64,000 nucleotides of DNA, from positions 14,441,291-14,505,290 of the forward strand of contig CAJFCV020000001.1 of the NCBI GenBank assembly GCA_904066235.2. Reading direction: 5' to 3'. The position numbers and the translations under genes are program-made. Numbering within the stretch: the stretch's first letter is position 1; every line of letters starts with the position of its first letter. Positions 22,891 through 34,470 of the stretch are shown here, in pieces. The notes under the pieces were generated by a model. That model did no database searches and was not told the DNA's origin. It worked only from the letters and a program-made list of their open reading frames with translations. The stretch is from Bursaphelenchus xylophilus. Lineage: Eukaryota; Nematoda; Chromadorea; Rhabditida; Aphelenchoididae.

Positions 22891-22899
22891 TTTTTTCCA

Positions 22900-23500
22900 A
22901 CTGCACTGTGCAGTTTTCGCAAAGATCCCATTGCACGGTGCAAACAGAAAAATGAATGCCGCACTGTGCAAGAGAAGTAAACAAATTTGTCGCTTCACTG
23001 CGCCGTGCGCCAGATTTTATCAAAAATTTATTTGCACGGTGCGAAATCCTTTCCATTTTTTCACTGCACAGTGCGATGGAAAATGTCTTGCTGGTCGCGT
23101 AATTTTTGTCGCGATCTTCGCACGGTGCAAAAGCAAAAAAAAAAGACTGACAAAATCTGGAAGTGCACAGTGCAATCAAAAAGTGTCTGCACAGTGCAAA
23201 GTCACTGAATTTTTTGTCGCCTTTTCGCACGGTGCAAAAACAAAAAAACAGATTTTGCCAACAATCTGTTTGCACTGTGCGATTTTTTTTGTTTTTTTTT
23301 CACTGCACAGTGCGATGGAAAATTTCTTGTTGCCGCACAGTGAAAAGCCACTGAAATTTTTGTCGCGGTTTTCGCACGGTGCAAGAACAAAACAAGTCTG
23401 AATGCATCTGGAAGTGCACAGTGCAATCAAAAAGTCTTTGCACAGTGCAAAACAATTTTTTTCTGAAGTTGAAAATTGCACCGTGCAAATCAGAAAAATT
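22900..23500. repeat. GCACNGTGC palindrome field 1
   Basis: First dense field of the 9-bp palindrome with all four centre bases (for example GCACTGTGC at 22902, GCACGGTGC at 22934, GCACCGTGC near 23100). About twenty copies occur in 600 bp with AT-rich spacers, several next to GTCGC. Confidence 0.9.
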
Positions 23501-23779
23501 ACAGTAGCCCTCGTCATCTTTCACTTCAAGACTTTTTGGCCCCAAAATAAACACTCCGAAAATGGCCAAGGTGAGCGGCGGATATTTTGGACACATAAAC
23601 ATTCGGCTTGGCCAAACATTTGGCCACCCGCAAGACAAACATTCGACAAATTAATTTTTTCATACTTTGTCGCCGTATCGAAGAATATGGAGTCGAGAGT
23701 TTATGCGTTTATTAGCTGAATATTTTTCGTCGAGTCCAATGGGAAGGGAAAATAAAGTGGAAAATGGGATTTTGTGAAA

Positions 23780-24095
23780 TTAAAATGCCCATATCTCGGT
23801 TGTTTCTGCATAACGCGGTCTGAAATTTTTAGCCATGGATTTCAGAGCCAATATTTTTATTTTTACAAAGTTTTGTTCAGATCTGGAAAAAAGGGATTTT
23901 TTGATTTTAAAATGGCCATATCTCGATTGTTTCTGCATAACGCGATTTGATTTTTTTCCCGCAGTTTAGAAAGCCATAATTTTTACTGTCACAAAGTTTT
24001 GTCCAGATCCGGAAAAACGGGATTTTTTGATTTTAAAATTCCTATATCTCGGTTGTTTCTGCATAACGCGGTCTGAAATTTTTATCCATGCTTTT
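23780..24095. repeat. CTGCATAACGCGGT repeat, 126-127 bp period, three copies
   Basis: The core starts at 23806, 23933 and 24059. Each is preceded by an ATATCTCGGTTGTTT-type block and followed by CTGAAATTTTT-type sequence. The rest of each unit has diverged. Confidence 0.85.
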
Positions 24096-24339
24096 TATCA
24101 CCCTAATCGTCATTTCTAGAAAATTCCATCAATTTTTGAAAAATCAAAAAATAGGAAGTTTAAAATTTTTTTTGCATGTTTAAATTAAAAATTTTAAATA
24201 TCACCTCTGTGACGTCCAAAATATTCACTCTAAATTCTTGAAGCCCCCAAAAAATTTGTAACTTATTTTTTCACCTACTACAATATAATTAATCCCAAAA
24301 ATTTCTTCAAATCTCAAGAACTGCCCTCTTCATTTTTCG

Positions 24340-24560
24340 CCTCCAGCGAACGACATTTCAATTATTCAAATTCCCCAGTGATCCAATTTCGGGACATATG
24401 TCAGCAGGGAGCCGGCGATCCTTCCATCAAGTCCCGCCGCTCGGCCGTATGTTGTTACACATTGGTCATTTGTCTCCGGGGTCCACTCTCGGGCCCCCTC
24501 TTTTGTTTATTCAAAGCCGGTAATTGGGATTGTAAACTTTGACGGATTTAAGGGCGATTT
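24340..24560. other. Palindrome-free, GC-richer island
   Basis: Sequence of ordinary complexity (GGGAGCCGGCGATCC, GTCTCCGGGGTCCACTC) sits between two repeat fields. No reading frame of note. It could be regulatory or an untranslated exon. Confidence 0.3.
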
Positions 24561-24579
24561 ATGTAAGACAACATTCTGC

Positions 24580-25460
24580 GCTCGCACCGTGCAGTCAATT
24601 TTTTAATTTTTTTGCACCGTGCGAAAAACTCGGACTTTCGCACGGTGCAATTTTCCCTATAATTTTTTTTGCACAGTGCAATTTTTAACTTTTTTTGCAC
24701 AGTGCAGTGAGACAAAGTTGAGAATGCACGGTGCAAAAAAATTGGACTTTCGCACTGTGCAATTTTTTATTTTTTCGCACGGTGCAATTTTAAATTTTTT
24801 TGCACTGTGCAGAAGGACAAAATTGAGAATGCACAGTGCAAAAAAAATTGGACTTTCGCACTGTGCAATTTTTGATTTTTTCTAATTTTTTGCACAGTGC
24901 AATTATAAATTTTTTTTGCACTGTGCAGACAGACAAAATTGTGAATGCACAGTGCGAAGAAACATGATTTTTTTGCACCGTGCGAAAAATCGGACTTTCG
25001 CACTGTGCAATTTTTTATTTTTTCGCACGGTGCAATTTTCACGATCATTCTTTTGCACAGTGCAATTTTTTATTTTTTTTTTGCACAGTGCAGTGAGACA
25101 AAGTTGAGAATGCACAGTGCAAAAAAATCGGACGTTTTTGCACCGTGCAATTTTAAATTTTTTCGCACGGTGCAACTTTTTAATTTTTTGCACAGTGCAA
25201 TTATAAATTTTTTTTTGCACTGTGCAGACAGACAAAATTGTGAATGCAGAGTGCGAAAAAATCTGACCTTTTCCACTGCGCGATTTTTTGTATTTTCGCA
25301 CAGTGCAATTTTTTATTTTTTTGCACCGTGCAGAGAGACAAAATGCACAATGCGGAAACTCGGACTTTTGTTTTTTGCACTGTGCAATTTTTTATTTTTT
25401 TCGCACAGTGCAATTTTTTTATAAATTTTTCCGCACTGTGCAAAAATAAAAAAAAAAACA
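24580..25460. repeat. GCACNGTGC palindrome field 2
   Basis: Very regular field. The first motif starts are 24584, 24612, 24639, 24671, 24697, 24726, 24752 and 24777, i.e. steps of 25-32 bp. Spacers are mostly T- or A-runs. GAGACAAAGTTGAGAATGC-type linkers recur. Confidence 0.92.
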
Positions 25461-25576
25461 AAAAAAATCCTTGCGCAACGTGCTCAATTCTATTTTTTTA
25501 AAAATTTATCTTCAAAAAATTGTTTCTAAAATACGACTCCCATCATCGCAATAAATTGTAAAAAATTTAGATGTAA

Positions 25577-28178
25577 ATGGAGCACCTTTACAGTGGATCG
25601 CAAACCCTTCCACGACAATATCGCAGCAGTAAAATCTATTCTTCACCCATAAATGTCCCGCTTCTGGAACATGTGGTCTCGACGGAGAAGTGCAGGTCAA
25701 CCACCATGGATCCACCGCTGTATTCGGAGGTCTGCGGAACCAGTGAGGCCAAGGAGAAGGTAGGATATATAAAGAAGCAAAATAAAGACTGCACAGTGCA
25801 ATCAAAACTTTTGATTTTTCACTGTGCAAAGGCTGCGACAACTTTTTGGTCGACGCACAGTGCAACCGAGCAACTTGTTTTGGGAGAAACGCACAGTGCA
25901 TTAAAAATTTTTGCTTTGCACTGTGCAAAGGACGCGACAAATTTATCTGATCATCGCACAGTGCAATCGATTTTTTGGCTGTTTGCACAGTGCACTTTTT
26001 GGGGGTGGAAGAAGAAACCGCACAGTGCGATCAAAGAATATTTTTTTTGCACTGTGCAAAGGAAGCGACAAATTTCTTTTTTTGATCATCGCACAGTGCA
26101 TGTTTTGGGGGTTGGAAAAACAAATGCACGGTGCATCAAAAATTTTTGCTTTGCACTGTGCAAAGGCCGCGACAAATTTCTTTTTTTGATCATCGCACAG
26201 TGCAATCGACTTTTTTGGCTCTTTGCACAGTGCATTTTTTTGGGATTTTTGAGAAGAAAACGCACAGATCAAAAAATATTTTTTTTTGCAAAGGCTGCGA
26301 CAAACTTCTTCTTTTTCTGGTCATCGCACAATGCAATCGACTTTTTTGTTCCTTCGCACAGTGCACTTTTTGGGGGTGGAAAAAGAAACCGCACAGTGCA
26401 ATCAAAAAAAAAATATTATTTTTTTTTGCACTGTGCAAAACAAACCTGTTCCTTTCGAAGATCGCACTGTGCACGCGTCTTTTTTTGTTTTGCACAGTGC
26501 AACAGTAACCTACACTTGTTTTGGGAAAAACGCACGGTGCAATCAAAACATTTTGCCTTGCACTGTGCAAAGGAAGCGACAAATTTCTTTTTCGAAAATT
26601 GCACAGTGCATTCATTGGGGTTTGAAAAGAAAAATGCACGGTGCAATCAAAAAATATTTTTTTGCACAGTGCAAAAATTTCCCAAAAAAATGAAAAAACT
26701 CCAATTTTCAAAGTCAAACCGCAGTTCAAAAACTCTTCAAAATTTCCTAAAATACCTCTTTCAGCTACGCCTAGCCCTCCACTCCCTTGGATTGATGTGT
26801 TTCATCGCTGTTTTCTTCTCCTTTGTCAGTCTAAATCGACTGGATTCCTGGGAGAAAAGAGCCCTGAATTTGACGGTGAAATCGCGAAATGACTTGATCT
26901 TCGTGGTCTGGGAGATGAGTATGTCCGTCACTTTGGCCATGGTCCTCTGCTCCTTGGCCACATTCTTCGTCGCTTCAATTCAACTGTTTTTTGCGCTCAA
27001 AATCGCAAAAAATAATGTCAAATCACCGGAAGTGTAAGTTTTTTTGATTTTAACTTTATTGCCTCAAGGCATTTTAGTTATTTTTTGGACAATTTATGCG
27101 AAAAAAAGAAAAGAAAAATTTTTTGATTTTTCCGCACAGTGCAATGAATTTTCGAAAATTTTGCACTGTGCAAAAATAATCTCTATGATTTTTGCGACAA
27201 ATTGCACAGTGCAAACCGAAAAAAACCGCCTTGCACCGTGTAAAAACAATATTTTTTGATTGCACTGTGCGTTTTTCTTCTCAACCCCAAAAAATGCACT
27301 GTGCAAAGAACAAAAAAAAAGCCGATTGCACTGTGCGATCATAAAAAAAAAGAAGTTTGTCGCGGCCTTTGCACAGTGCAAAAAATTTTGATTGCACCGT
27401 GCGTTTTTCTTTCCAACCCCCAAAAAATGCACTGTGCAAAGAACAAAAAAAAGTCGATTGCACAGTGCGACAACCCAAAAAAAAAAGTTTGTCGCGTCCT
27501 TTGCACAGTGCAAGGCAAGAAGTTTTGATTGCACCGTGCATTTTTCTTTCCAAAAAAAGTTGTTTGTTTGCACAGTGCGATGATTAAAAGGTTGTCGCGG
27601 CCTTTGCACAGTGCAAAATGAGAAGTGTTGATTGCACTGTGCGGTCTTCAATTTGGAAAAAAATTACCTCGCACCGTGCAAAAGCAATTTTTTCTTAAAA
27701 AATGCGAAAATAAAGGGGTTTTTTGGTATTTTGCCTTAGGGCAAATTTGTCAAAAAATGCAGTAAAATTAGTTTCAGAACATAAAAAAATTTTGCTGACT
27801 TTTAGGGCCAAAAATTCAAAAGAAATTCAAAAAAATTTAATATCAGATCTCGTCTACTACAATATAAAATTTTATTTCAGAGCCCTTCGATACCTCCACG
27901 ACGCCAGGACAATCCGCTTACCCACATTTTTCATGTTTTTCATCTGCTCTTTGACCTTTCTGATCTCTCTTTTGGTCTCTTTACTCTTTCTCCCTTCAAA
28001 TTATGGGCTGATTCCTCGAGGCATTGCCGGCCTAATAGGCGTATTTTTGGTTGTATTCTGCTCTCTGGCCGCTCTCCACTCCATCCATTGTCTTTTGCGG
28101 ATCGAGACGGATTCGAATTCGACCATGTCCACGCCGAAAATGACCCGATTTCCAGCCCGATTTAGTACGTTGGTATAG
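25577..28178 (+). CDS. Four-pass membrane protein, family not recognised
   Basis: Exons 25577-25759, 26765-27033 and 27881-28178 join in phases 0 and 2 to 249 residues. The N-terminal ~60 residues are cytosolic-looking (MEHLYSGSQTLPRQYR; DPPLYSEV). Then come hydrophobic segments LGLMCFIAVFFSFVSL, LAMVLCSLATFFVASIQLFF, FFMFFICSLTFLISLLVSLL and LIGVFLVVFCSLAALHSI, and a short polar tail. A four-helix topology with a PPxY-like PPLY motif recalls nematode tetraspan proteins, but I cannot name it. A TTTAG six bases before the ATG suggests spliced-leader addition. Intron 1 (1005 bp) and intron 2 (847 bp) are packed with palindromes in mirrored order. Intron 1 has no in-frame stop. Confidence 0.8.
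25790..26690. repeat. GCACNGTGC palindrome field 3 (intron 1)
   Basis: The field fills intron 1 of the four-pass protein gene. Composite units of palindrome, CAAAGGxxGCGACAAATTTC, ATCATCGCACAGTGC and TTTTGGGGGTGGAA recur. The same composite appears inverted in intron 2. Confidence 0.92.
27130..27690. repeat. GCACNGTGC palindrome field 4 (intron 2), inverted relative to field 3
   Basis: Units read GTTTGTCGCGGCCTTTGCAC, CCAACCCCCAAAAAATGCAC and AAAGTCGATTGCACAG, the reverse complement of the composite units in intron 1. Confidence 0.9.
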
Positions 28179-28436
28179 CTGATGTTTTGACTGTAGTATT
28201 TCAAGATGATTATAGAGAAATAAAGAGTAATTTACAGCGAGTTTGAGAGTCTCCGATATTTTCATCACGTTTTCGTCGAGAATCAAAGCCTCAGCTGGCG
28301 GAGTGAGCAGCTCGAAATTGGCGATATCTAGTTACAGTAGCAGACCTGATAGTAGCTAAAAATGTACCATTCTGCATCCGGGAAGTATCAGAAATGCAGC
28401 AAAATACCTCCTGTAAGTTAAAAAGACTGCAATTTA

Positions 28437-28710
28437 CTAAAAGGCCCTCCCGCTCTTTTTGTAAGGCAGCCCTTCAAAACGTAGTATTTTCACTTGGTCA
28501 GGGAGGTATTTAGCCACATTTTTTGAGACTTCCCAGATGCAAAATGGTACGTGTTTTGCCATTGGATCATAAAACTGGCAGGCCAGGAGAAGAATTGGAG
28601 TTGAGGATCGACCGGTTGAGGAAGACGAGAAGACCAAGAGAAGGAGTCTTTATTGGACACACAGAAGGGAAAAGTGATTATAAAATGATGAGATCTGTGC
28701 CTTTTATAGT
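28437..28710 (-). other. Possible small minus-strand gene with TATA box
   Basis: CTATAAAAG (minus, 28709-28701) precedes an open frame that continues to a stop at 28437. The only in-frame ATG is at 28565, giving 42 residues (MAKHVPFCIWEVSKNVAKYL...). Upstream of it the frame reads a hydrophobic PILLLACQFY segment without a start codon. Weak; possibly a decayed gene or a non-coding transcript. Confidence 0.2.
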
Positions 28711-28880
28711 GGATTGGCGAACTTATGCAAATTTGGGGCTTAGCGCCAACAGATCAGGTTGGCTATAGTAGTTGTGGAACTTCAGGTCCAAAAAAAGTTT
28801 ATTGAGATTACTTGTGTCAAACAGTATGTATAGACATAAATACCACACCAAAAAAGGGTTATTTCTATTTCAAAAGTCTC

Positions 28881-29878
28881 CTATTTCCTTCCGATTGGAA
28901 TTGGCGCGACTTGGAAACCACTGGGTTGTGCGCCCGGCTGAGCGTATCCTCCGGGCAATGCATAGCCTCCGGGTAGGGCATACCCGCCATTTTGCGGATA
29001 TCCCGCGGGTTTGTATTTGGCGTAGCTTCCGACCGGTTGGTATACTGTATTCACTCGGTATCTGGTGCAGACGTTCAATTCACATGGGCAGGTGCTAAAG
29101 TTATTTTATGTCATTTTCGCTTCAGTGGCGCTGCACAGTGCAGTTTATTGCTTTTGGCGGACCGCACTGTGCAAAACCTTTATTTAGGAGCCGCACAGTG
29201 CAGTTTGTCGCCGAATTGTTAATGGAAGCACTGTGCAGTCATTTTTTGTTCTTTTGCACGGTGCAGTTTGTCGCAATTGCACTGTGACGTTTGTCGAGAA
29301 CTGCACTGTGCAAAAACTTTTTTTAGAGGCAGCACAGTGCAGTTTGTCGCTGGACTGTCAAAAGAAGCACTGTGCAGTAAATTTGTTCTTTTTGCACGGT
29401 GCAGTTTGTCGCAGTTGCACTGTGACGTCTTCAGCGGGCCGCACAGTGCAAAAGCTTTCCTTTGAGGCGCACAGTGCAATTTATCGCACAATTTTTGACT
29501 GAAAGCACAGTGCAATCAATTTTTTTTCATTTTGCACGGTGCGGTTGCACTTTTATTCTGACAAACGCACCGTGCAATGAGAATTGGACCAACTGCACAG
29601 TGCAGTTTGTCTTTTCCCGCCAAGTGCACTGTGCTGTTTATTTTTGCACAGTGCAAAATCCAAAAAATACGCACTGTGCAGTTTCAAAATAATTTTTTTG
29701 CACCGTGCCTTTGAAAAAAATTATAAATTTACCTTGTATACGCTTGTCCATAGCCTCCATAGCCACACTGATTGCACCCGGGACAACAACAGCCCGTATT
29801 ACAACATGGATTTCCAACATAATGCGAGTTTATCGACAAGATTAGGCATGAAAATACGATAACATGGAGGATATACAT
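28881..29878 (-). CDS. Small secreted Cys/Gly-rich protein
   Basis: Exons 29878-29733 and 29094-28881 join in phase 2 to 119 residues. The first ~20 residues (MYILHVIVFSCLILSINS) are a signal peptide. Mature exon 1 is cysteine-rich (CCNTGCCCPGCNQCGYGGYG). Exon 2 has a CPCELNVC motif, then Y/P/G repeats ending in GGYALP units (GGYALPGGYALPGGYAQPG). Such proteins are often extracellular matrix, cuticle or eggshell components; that is inference from composition. A TATATAAAA box lies ~45 bp upstream. The 638-bp intron is a palindrome field. Confidence 0.8.
29130..29712. repeat. GCACNGTGC palindrome field 5 (intron)
   Basis: About twenty copies lie in the intron of the small secreted protein gene, repeatedly in the composite GTGCAGTTTGTCGC (for example 29199, 29264 and 29338). 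Confidence 0.9.
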
Positions 29879-29916
29879 GATTACTGACAACTACCGACAA
29901 AAAATGATCGAAGTTC

Positions 29917-29930
29917 TGTTTTATATAGGG
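29917..29930 (-). promoter_or_regulatory. TATA box of the small secreted protein gene
   Basis: On the minus strand the sequence reads CCCTATATAAAAC, 40-50 bp upstream of the ATG at 29878. The leader would be short. Confidence 0.5.
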
Positions 29931-30059
29931 ACTTCTGTCCACTAAAGTCCATTGTTACAGAATAAATTCCAGCCGAATTAGTCATCAAAACAGAAAAAGA
30001 CGTATACGAAAAGCGTGAATACGACAAAAACACTAGTGTACACTGCTGTTGGAAAAAGG

Positions 30060-30310
30060 TTTGCACTGTGCGGCGAGAGAAACTTCTGATTGCACGGTGC
30101 GTTGAGCAAAAAGTGCAAAAAGCTCTGCACCGTGCAAAAACTTCGAAAAACATCATTGCTCTGTGCAGGCAAAAAAAAAAAATTTTTGTTGCACTGTGCA
30201 AAATTAAATTTTTGTTTTTCAATCTGCACTGTGCAAAATTAAAATTTTTATTTTTCAAACTGCACTGTGCAAAATTAAAATTTTTATTTTTTAATCTGCA
30301 CTGTGCGAAA
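30060..30310. repeat. GCACNGTGC palindrome field 6
   Basis: A short field. The last part is a ~51-bp tandem repeat with CTGCACTGTGCAAAATTAAA starting near 30224, 30260 and 30297. Confidence 0.85.
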
Positions 30311-30339
30311 TTTCTTCTAGAACATTTAATTTCTCATCC

Positions 30340-30580
30340 AATTTGCTCTTCCAATTACGCTGTTTAGGTCCCTAATGGGCGCCTTCTGCAAGAGTTTGCG
30401 TCCCCACTAATTGTATTCTCGCGCGTCGCCCGCGACGTGTAAAGTTTGTTTTCATAGAGCGCAAATAAAACGTTCAGTGCGCGCGCGCGTCTTCTGTTCG
30501 CTTGTCTTGCCGGAGGCCAAGTTGTTTGGCGACGGGGGGTAAGTGGGGATGAGGGAGGGGATCAGAGTTGTTTATTAGTA
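30340..30580. other. Palindrome-free island with GC-rich core
   Basis: Contains CTCGCGCGTCGCCCGCGACG and a GCGCGCGCGC run near 30480. No supported frame. Possible promoter or enhancer. Confidence 0.3.
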
Positions 30581-30772
30581 TACTAGAGCCGTAGGAGATG
30601 ATATTGGGGCTTGGAATAAAAATAAAATGGGTTTTTGGGATGTTTAAAAATAAGTTATACTATATATATAGGTAATAACTTATTTTGTAAAGATTATTTT
30701 TTGAAAAAAATAAAAAATTTTTTTTTCAATTTTTCATCTTAAAAAATGGGAGTCTTCTCGAAATGGTTGAGC

Positions 30773-31207
30773 CTGAACTCTACCCCTTTTCTGAACTTTC
30801 CCCCAATCTGAACTCTACCTGTTTTTGAACTTTCCCCCTTCAGAACTGTCCCCCTTTTTGAACACTCCCCCTAATTTTGAAAATTGAAAAAATGAGGTGT
30901 GACATCTTATACGATGAAATTTTTTTTTTCTAATTGAAAAAATGAGGTGTGACATCTTATACGATGAAAATATACGGTGAAAAGATGTCACACTTCATCC
31001 TTTTCAATTTGAAAAAAATTTCCATCGTATAACATGTCACACCACTTTTTTTCAATTTTCAAAATGGGGAAGTGTTCAAAAAGGGGGACAGTTCAGATTT
31101 TTTGGCGAAAATCAAAAAAGGGGTAGAGTTCAGCCTTTTTTGGGGTAGAGTTGAAAAAGGGGTAGAGTTCAGATTGGGGGAAAGTTCAGAAAAGGGGTAG
31201 AGTTCTG
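30773..31207. repeat. MITE-like inverted repeat built from GAACTCTACCCC units
   Basis: Left-arm blocks GAACTCTACCCCTTTT, GAACTTTCCCCC and GAACACTCCCCC reappear reverse-complemented from 31060 to 31207. Inner blocks GAGGTGTGACATCTTATACG occur twice on the left and mirrored on the right. No coding capacity. Confidence 0.8.
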
Positions 31208-31549
31208 CCGCAACGTCTCGAAGTGTATAGTAAAATATTTCCACCAAAAATTATTTTTTTCCCCTCCCAAAATTTGCAGTTATTTGCAAAAACAAAGTTT
31301 TTTCTCTGCCCGACTCTCCACATTTTCCATGGTCTCTCTCAAAACAAAAAAAAAAGATTTGTCAATATCTCAGCTTCGACTGCAAGTTACGTACTAAAAT
31401 TTTCAGAGAAGATTTTATGGCCTATCAAAAGCATATAAGCCAAATTTCGAAAAAAATTACAACATCATTCTTGAGATACCAAATTTTTTTTTCAAAAATA
31501 TTTTTTTTTTGATTTTTTCTCCATTTTTGCCAAGTTTTTATCGAGATTT

Positions 31550-31700
31550 TTCCGTGTAAGATCAAGAATTGATGGTTACGTAAGAAACAGAAAGCCTCCC
31601 GCTGTGTTGACCGTAAAAGTCGAATCAGCCACCACGCAGGGTGCGGTTTAATTACGCAATTGACCGCGTTGTTTGCTTTGTTGTTTTTATTTGTTGTGAA
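31550..31700. other. Palindrome-free island
   Basis: Higher-complexity sequence (GCCTCCCGCTGTGTTGACCG, CACCACGCAGGGTGCGG) between repeat fields, without a supported frame. Confidence 0.3.
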
Positions 31701-31749
31701 GAGTGCTGTAAAAGGATTTTTCTGGATTTCTTGAAGCAAAAACAAAAAA

Positions 31750-32480
31750 ATCTGCACAGTGCAAAATAAAAAAAAAAAAAATTTTATTTTGCACTGTGGT
31801 TTTGCAAAAAATCAAAAAATTTTTTGTTTTGCTAAATTTTTTGCACAGTGCAAAACTAAAGTTTTTTGCCGTGCATTGCTTACAGAAGAAGAAGAAAAAA
31901 AAATTTGTTGCACAGTGCATCTAAAAAAATATTTTTTTGTTTCACAGTTCAAAAAAAAAATTTTCAACTGAAACTTTGCACTGTGCAAAACAAAATTTTT
32001 TTGTTGCACAGTGCATTCAAAAAAAACAAAATAAAAATAAAATAAATTTGGACTGTGCAAAACAAAAAATTTCTTGTTGCACAGTACATCTAAAAAATAA
32101 TATTTTTTGCACTGTGCGTCTTTGCAAAAAAACAAAAGAAAGCAGATTTGCAGTGTGCAAAACTAAAGTATTTTTGTTGCACAGTGCATCCAAAAAAAAT
32201 ATTTTTTTTTCTTACCGTGTAAAAATTTTTTTCTGCACCGTGCGTTTTTGCAAAGAAAAAAAAAGTTTTTAAAAATTTGCACTGTGCAAAACCACAAATT
32301 TCTCGCTGCACAGTGCATCCAAAAAAATTTTTTTTGCAATGTGCGTTTTGCAAAGATTTTTTTTGTTTGAAATTTGCACTGTGCAAACCAAAAAATTTTC
32401 GCTGCACAGTGCATCCAAAAAAATATTTTTTTTTTGCACAGTGCAAAAAAACTAAAAAATTTCGCACAGTGCAATCTCCT
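31750..32480. repeat. GCACNGTGC palindrome field 7
   Basis: Palindromes occur in two alternating settings, TTTGCACTGTGCAAAAC and TGTTGCACAGTGCATCC, with A/T-run spacers. Some copies are mutated (TTCACAGTTC, GCAGTGTGC). Confidence 0.88.
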
Positions 32481-32489
32481 CTAACATAA

Positions 32490-33390
32490 GAAATTCAAAA
32501 GGCGTCTTCCTAATTCCTCTCTCCCCTTTCCTCAGGCGTTTTTGGAGGCACTTTGTTTCGGTCGAAGCGAACTTTTTGTTTTTTTTTCGCTCCCATCGAC
32601 GGATTTTCGCCTTTTGTTTTTCTTTCATTGAGCGATACATTAGGAAGGGAAGGGGTTTGTTCAAGGCTCAAATCCAGGAAATAAAAGTTGCTGTTCTGGT
32701 TGGGGGGTTGTTTCGGACCGATTTTTTGTCGATTTTTTTCCGCACAGTGCAAAAATTTAATTTATTTTTTCGCACTGTGCAAAAAATTAAAAAAAAAATC
32801 GCACTGTGCGGAAAATATTTTGACCAAAAATACGTTTTTTATGTCCAATTTAGTTTATTAAAAAAGATTTTACGATGTTTTGCAACCCTTTTAGCCTCTA
32901 TATTACGTAATTCTTCATTTGGAAGGCGATTTTTCGCCTTTTTCTTGTTTTTTTTATTTATCACCCCTCTTTTTCCCGTTGATTACGCCTTTTTCGCAAA
33001 GAATCGTCTGGATTTTTTACGAAAATCAGAGAAATAAAGAGACATCTCGTCTTAATTTACATCAAAAATGATAAAAAATTGAAAAAAAATCCGTCATAAT
33101 GACTAATTTTTAGAAATTTTTGTGATCAGAAGTAACCGAAAATTACTCATTCCTCGTTTTTTCGATTTTGTTACCCTTTCGACACGCCATTTTCCCGACC
33201 TTTCCACACAAAATAACTGGCCTTTTCTCTTGTTTTTTGACCATCCAAAAAGGTTGAAATAATGGCGAGAAAAGTGCGGGAAAATGGGAAAACAGGACCG
33301 TTTTTTTGTCTTTATTTTGGCGATTCTCTAACCTTGAATTTTTGCGGCAAAAATTTGCATTTTTAATCTCTTTATTTTCGCACTTTTTAG
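32490..33390. other. Low-complexity intergenic DNA, two palindromes
   Basis: Three palindromes at 32740-32812 interrupt otherwise unremarkable AT-rich DNA. Reading frames here lack start context and domains; I do not call a gene. Confidence 0.4.
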
Positions 33391-33399
33391 TTTTTTATT

Positions 33400-34470
33400 T
33401 TTGCACTGTGCAGTCAGTTTTTATTTTATTTGCACTGTGCAATCTCAACTTTCCCGATCCCCGCACTGTGCAATGAATTTTCGTCCACTTTGCACTGTGC
33501 GATTTGTCGCTGTTGCACCGTGCAGTTTGATTTTTTACGGGCGCACAGTGCAGTTTTGTTTGTCCGCACCGTGCAACATGTTTTCTGCACTGTGCATTCT
33601 AAACTTTCCCGACCCCCCGCACTGTGCAATTTGTCGCTGCTGCACTGTGCAATTTGATTTTTTACGGGCGCACAGTGCAGTTGTTTTTTCAAAGTTTTGC
33701 ACTGTGCAATCTAACTTTTTCCAGCTCCCGCACAGTGCAATGAATTTTCGTTCACTTCGCACTGTGCAATTTGTCGCTGCGGCCCAGTGAAGTTTACAGA
33801 GGACCGCACAGTGCGAAAACTTTCTTCAACGCCGCACAGTGCAGTTTGTCGCTGAATTTTGGCCGATCGCACTGTGCGGTAAATTTCTGTTCATTTTGCA
33901 CTGTGCGGTTTGTCGCTGCTGCACTGTGAGGTCTTCTTCTCGAAAACGCACTGTGCAAATTGACTTTATGCGAGCGCACAGTGCAGTTTGTTCTTTTCGG
34001 AGTTCCGCACCGTGCAACATGTTTTCAGCACTGTGCATTCTAAACTTTCCCAACCCCCGCACTGTGCAGTCAACCTTTGTTCAGTTTGCACTGTGCGGTT
34101 GTCGCTGCTGCACTATGACATTTACGGAGAACCGCACTGTGCAAAAACTTTTTCTAGGGGCCGCACAGTGCATTTTAGTGCAGTTTGTTCTTTTCGGAGT
34201 TTAGCACCGTGCAAGATTTCTTTTGCATTGTGCAATCTAACTTTTTCCAGCCCCCGCACAGTGCAATCAGTTTTCGTTCACTTTGCACTGTGCGTTTTGT
34301 CGCTGCAGCACTGTGAAGTCTTCTTCTCGGAAACGCACTGTGCAGTTTGATTTTATACAAGCGCACAGTGCAGTTTATTCTTTTCGGAGTTCCGCACCGT
34401 GCAACATTTTTTTGCACTGTGCGATTTGTTGCTTTGCACTGTGCAGGGAATTCCTCGAGATTGCACAGTG
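33400..34470. repeat. GCACNGTGC palindrome field 8 with TTTGTCGC partners
   Basis: One of the densest fields. Composite GTGCAGTTTGTCGCTG or GTGCAATTTGTCGCTG recurs about ten times. Longer blocks (GAACTTTCCCGACCCCCGC, TTTTACGGGCGCACAGTGC) recur at irregular distances. Confidence 0.92.

Noticed and set aside
24580..25460. CRISPR-like array (short palindromic repeat, ~28-bp steps)
   Set aside because: The repeat is only 9 bp with a variable centre, spacers are A/T runs, spacing is irregular, there are no cas genes, and the genome is animal.
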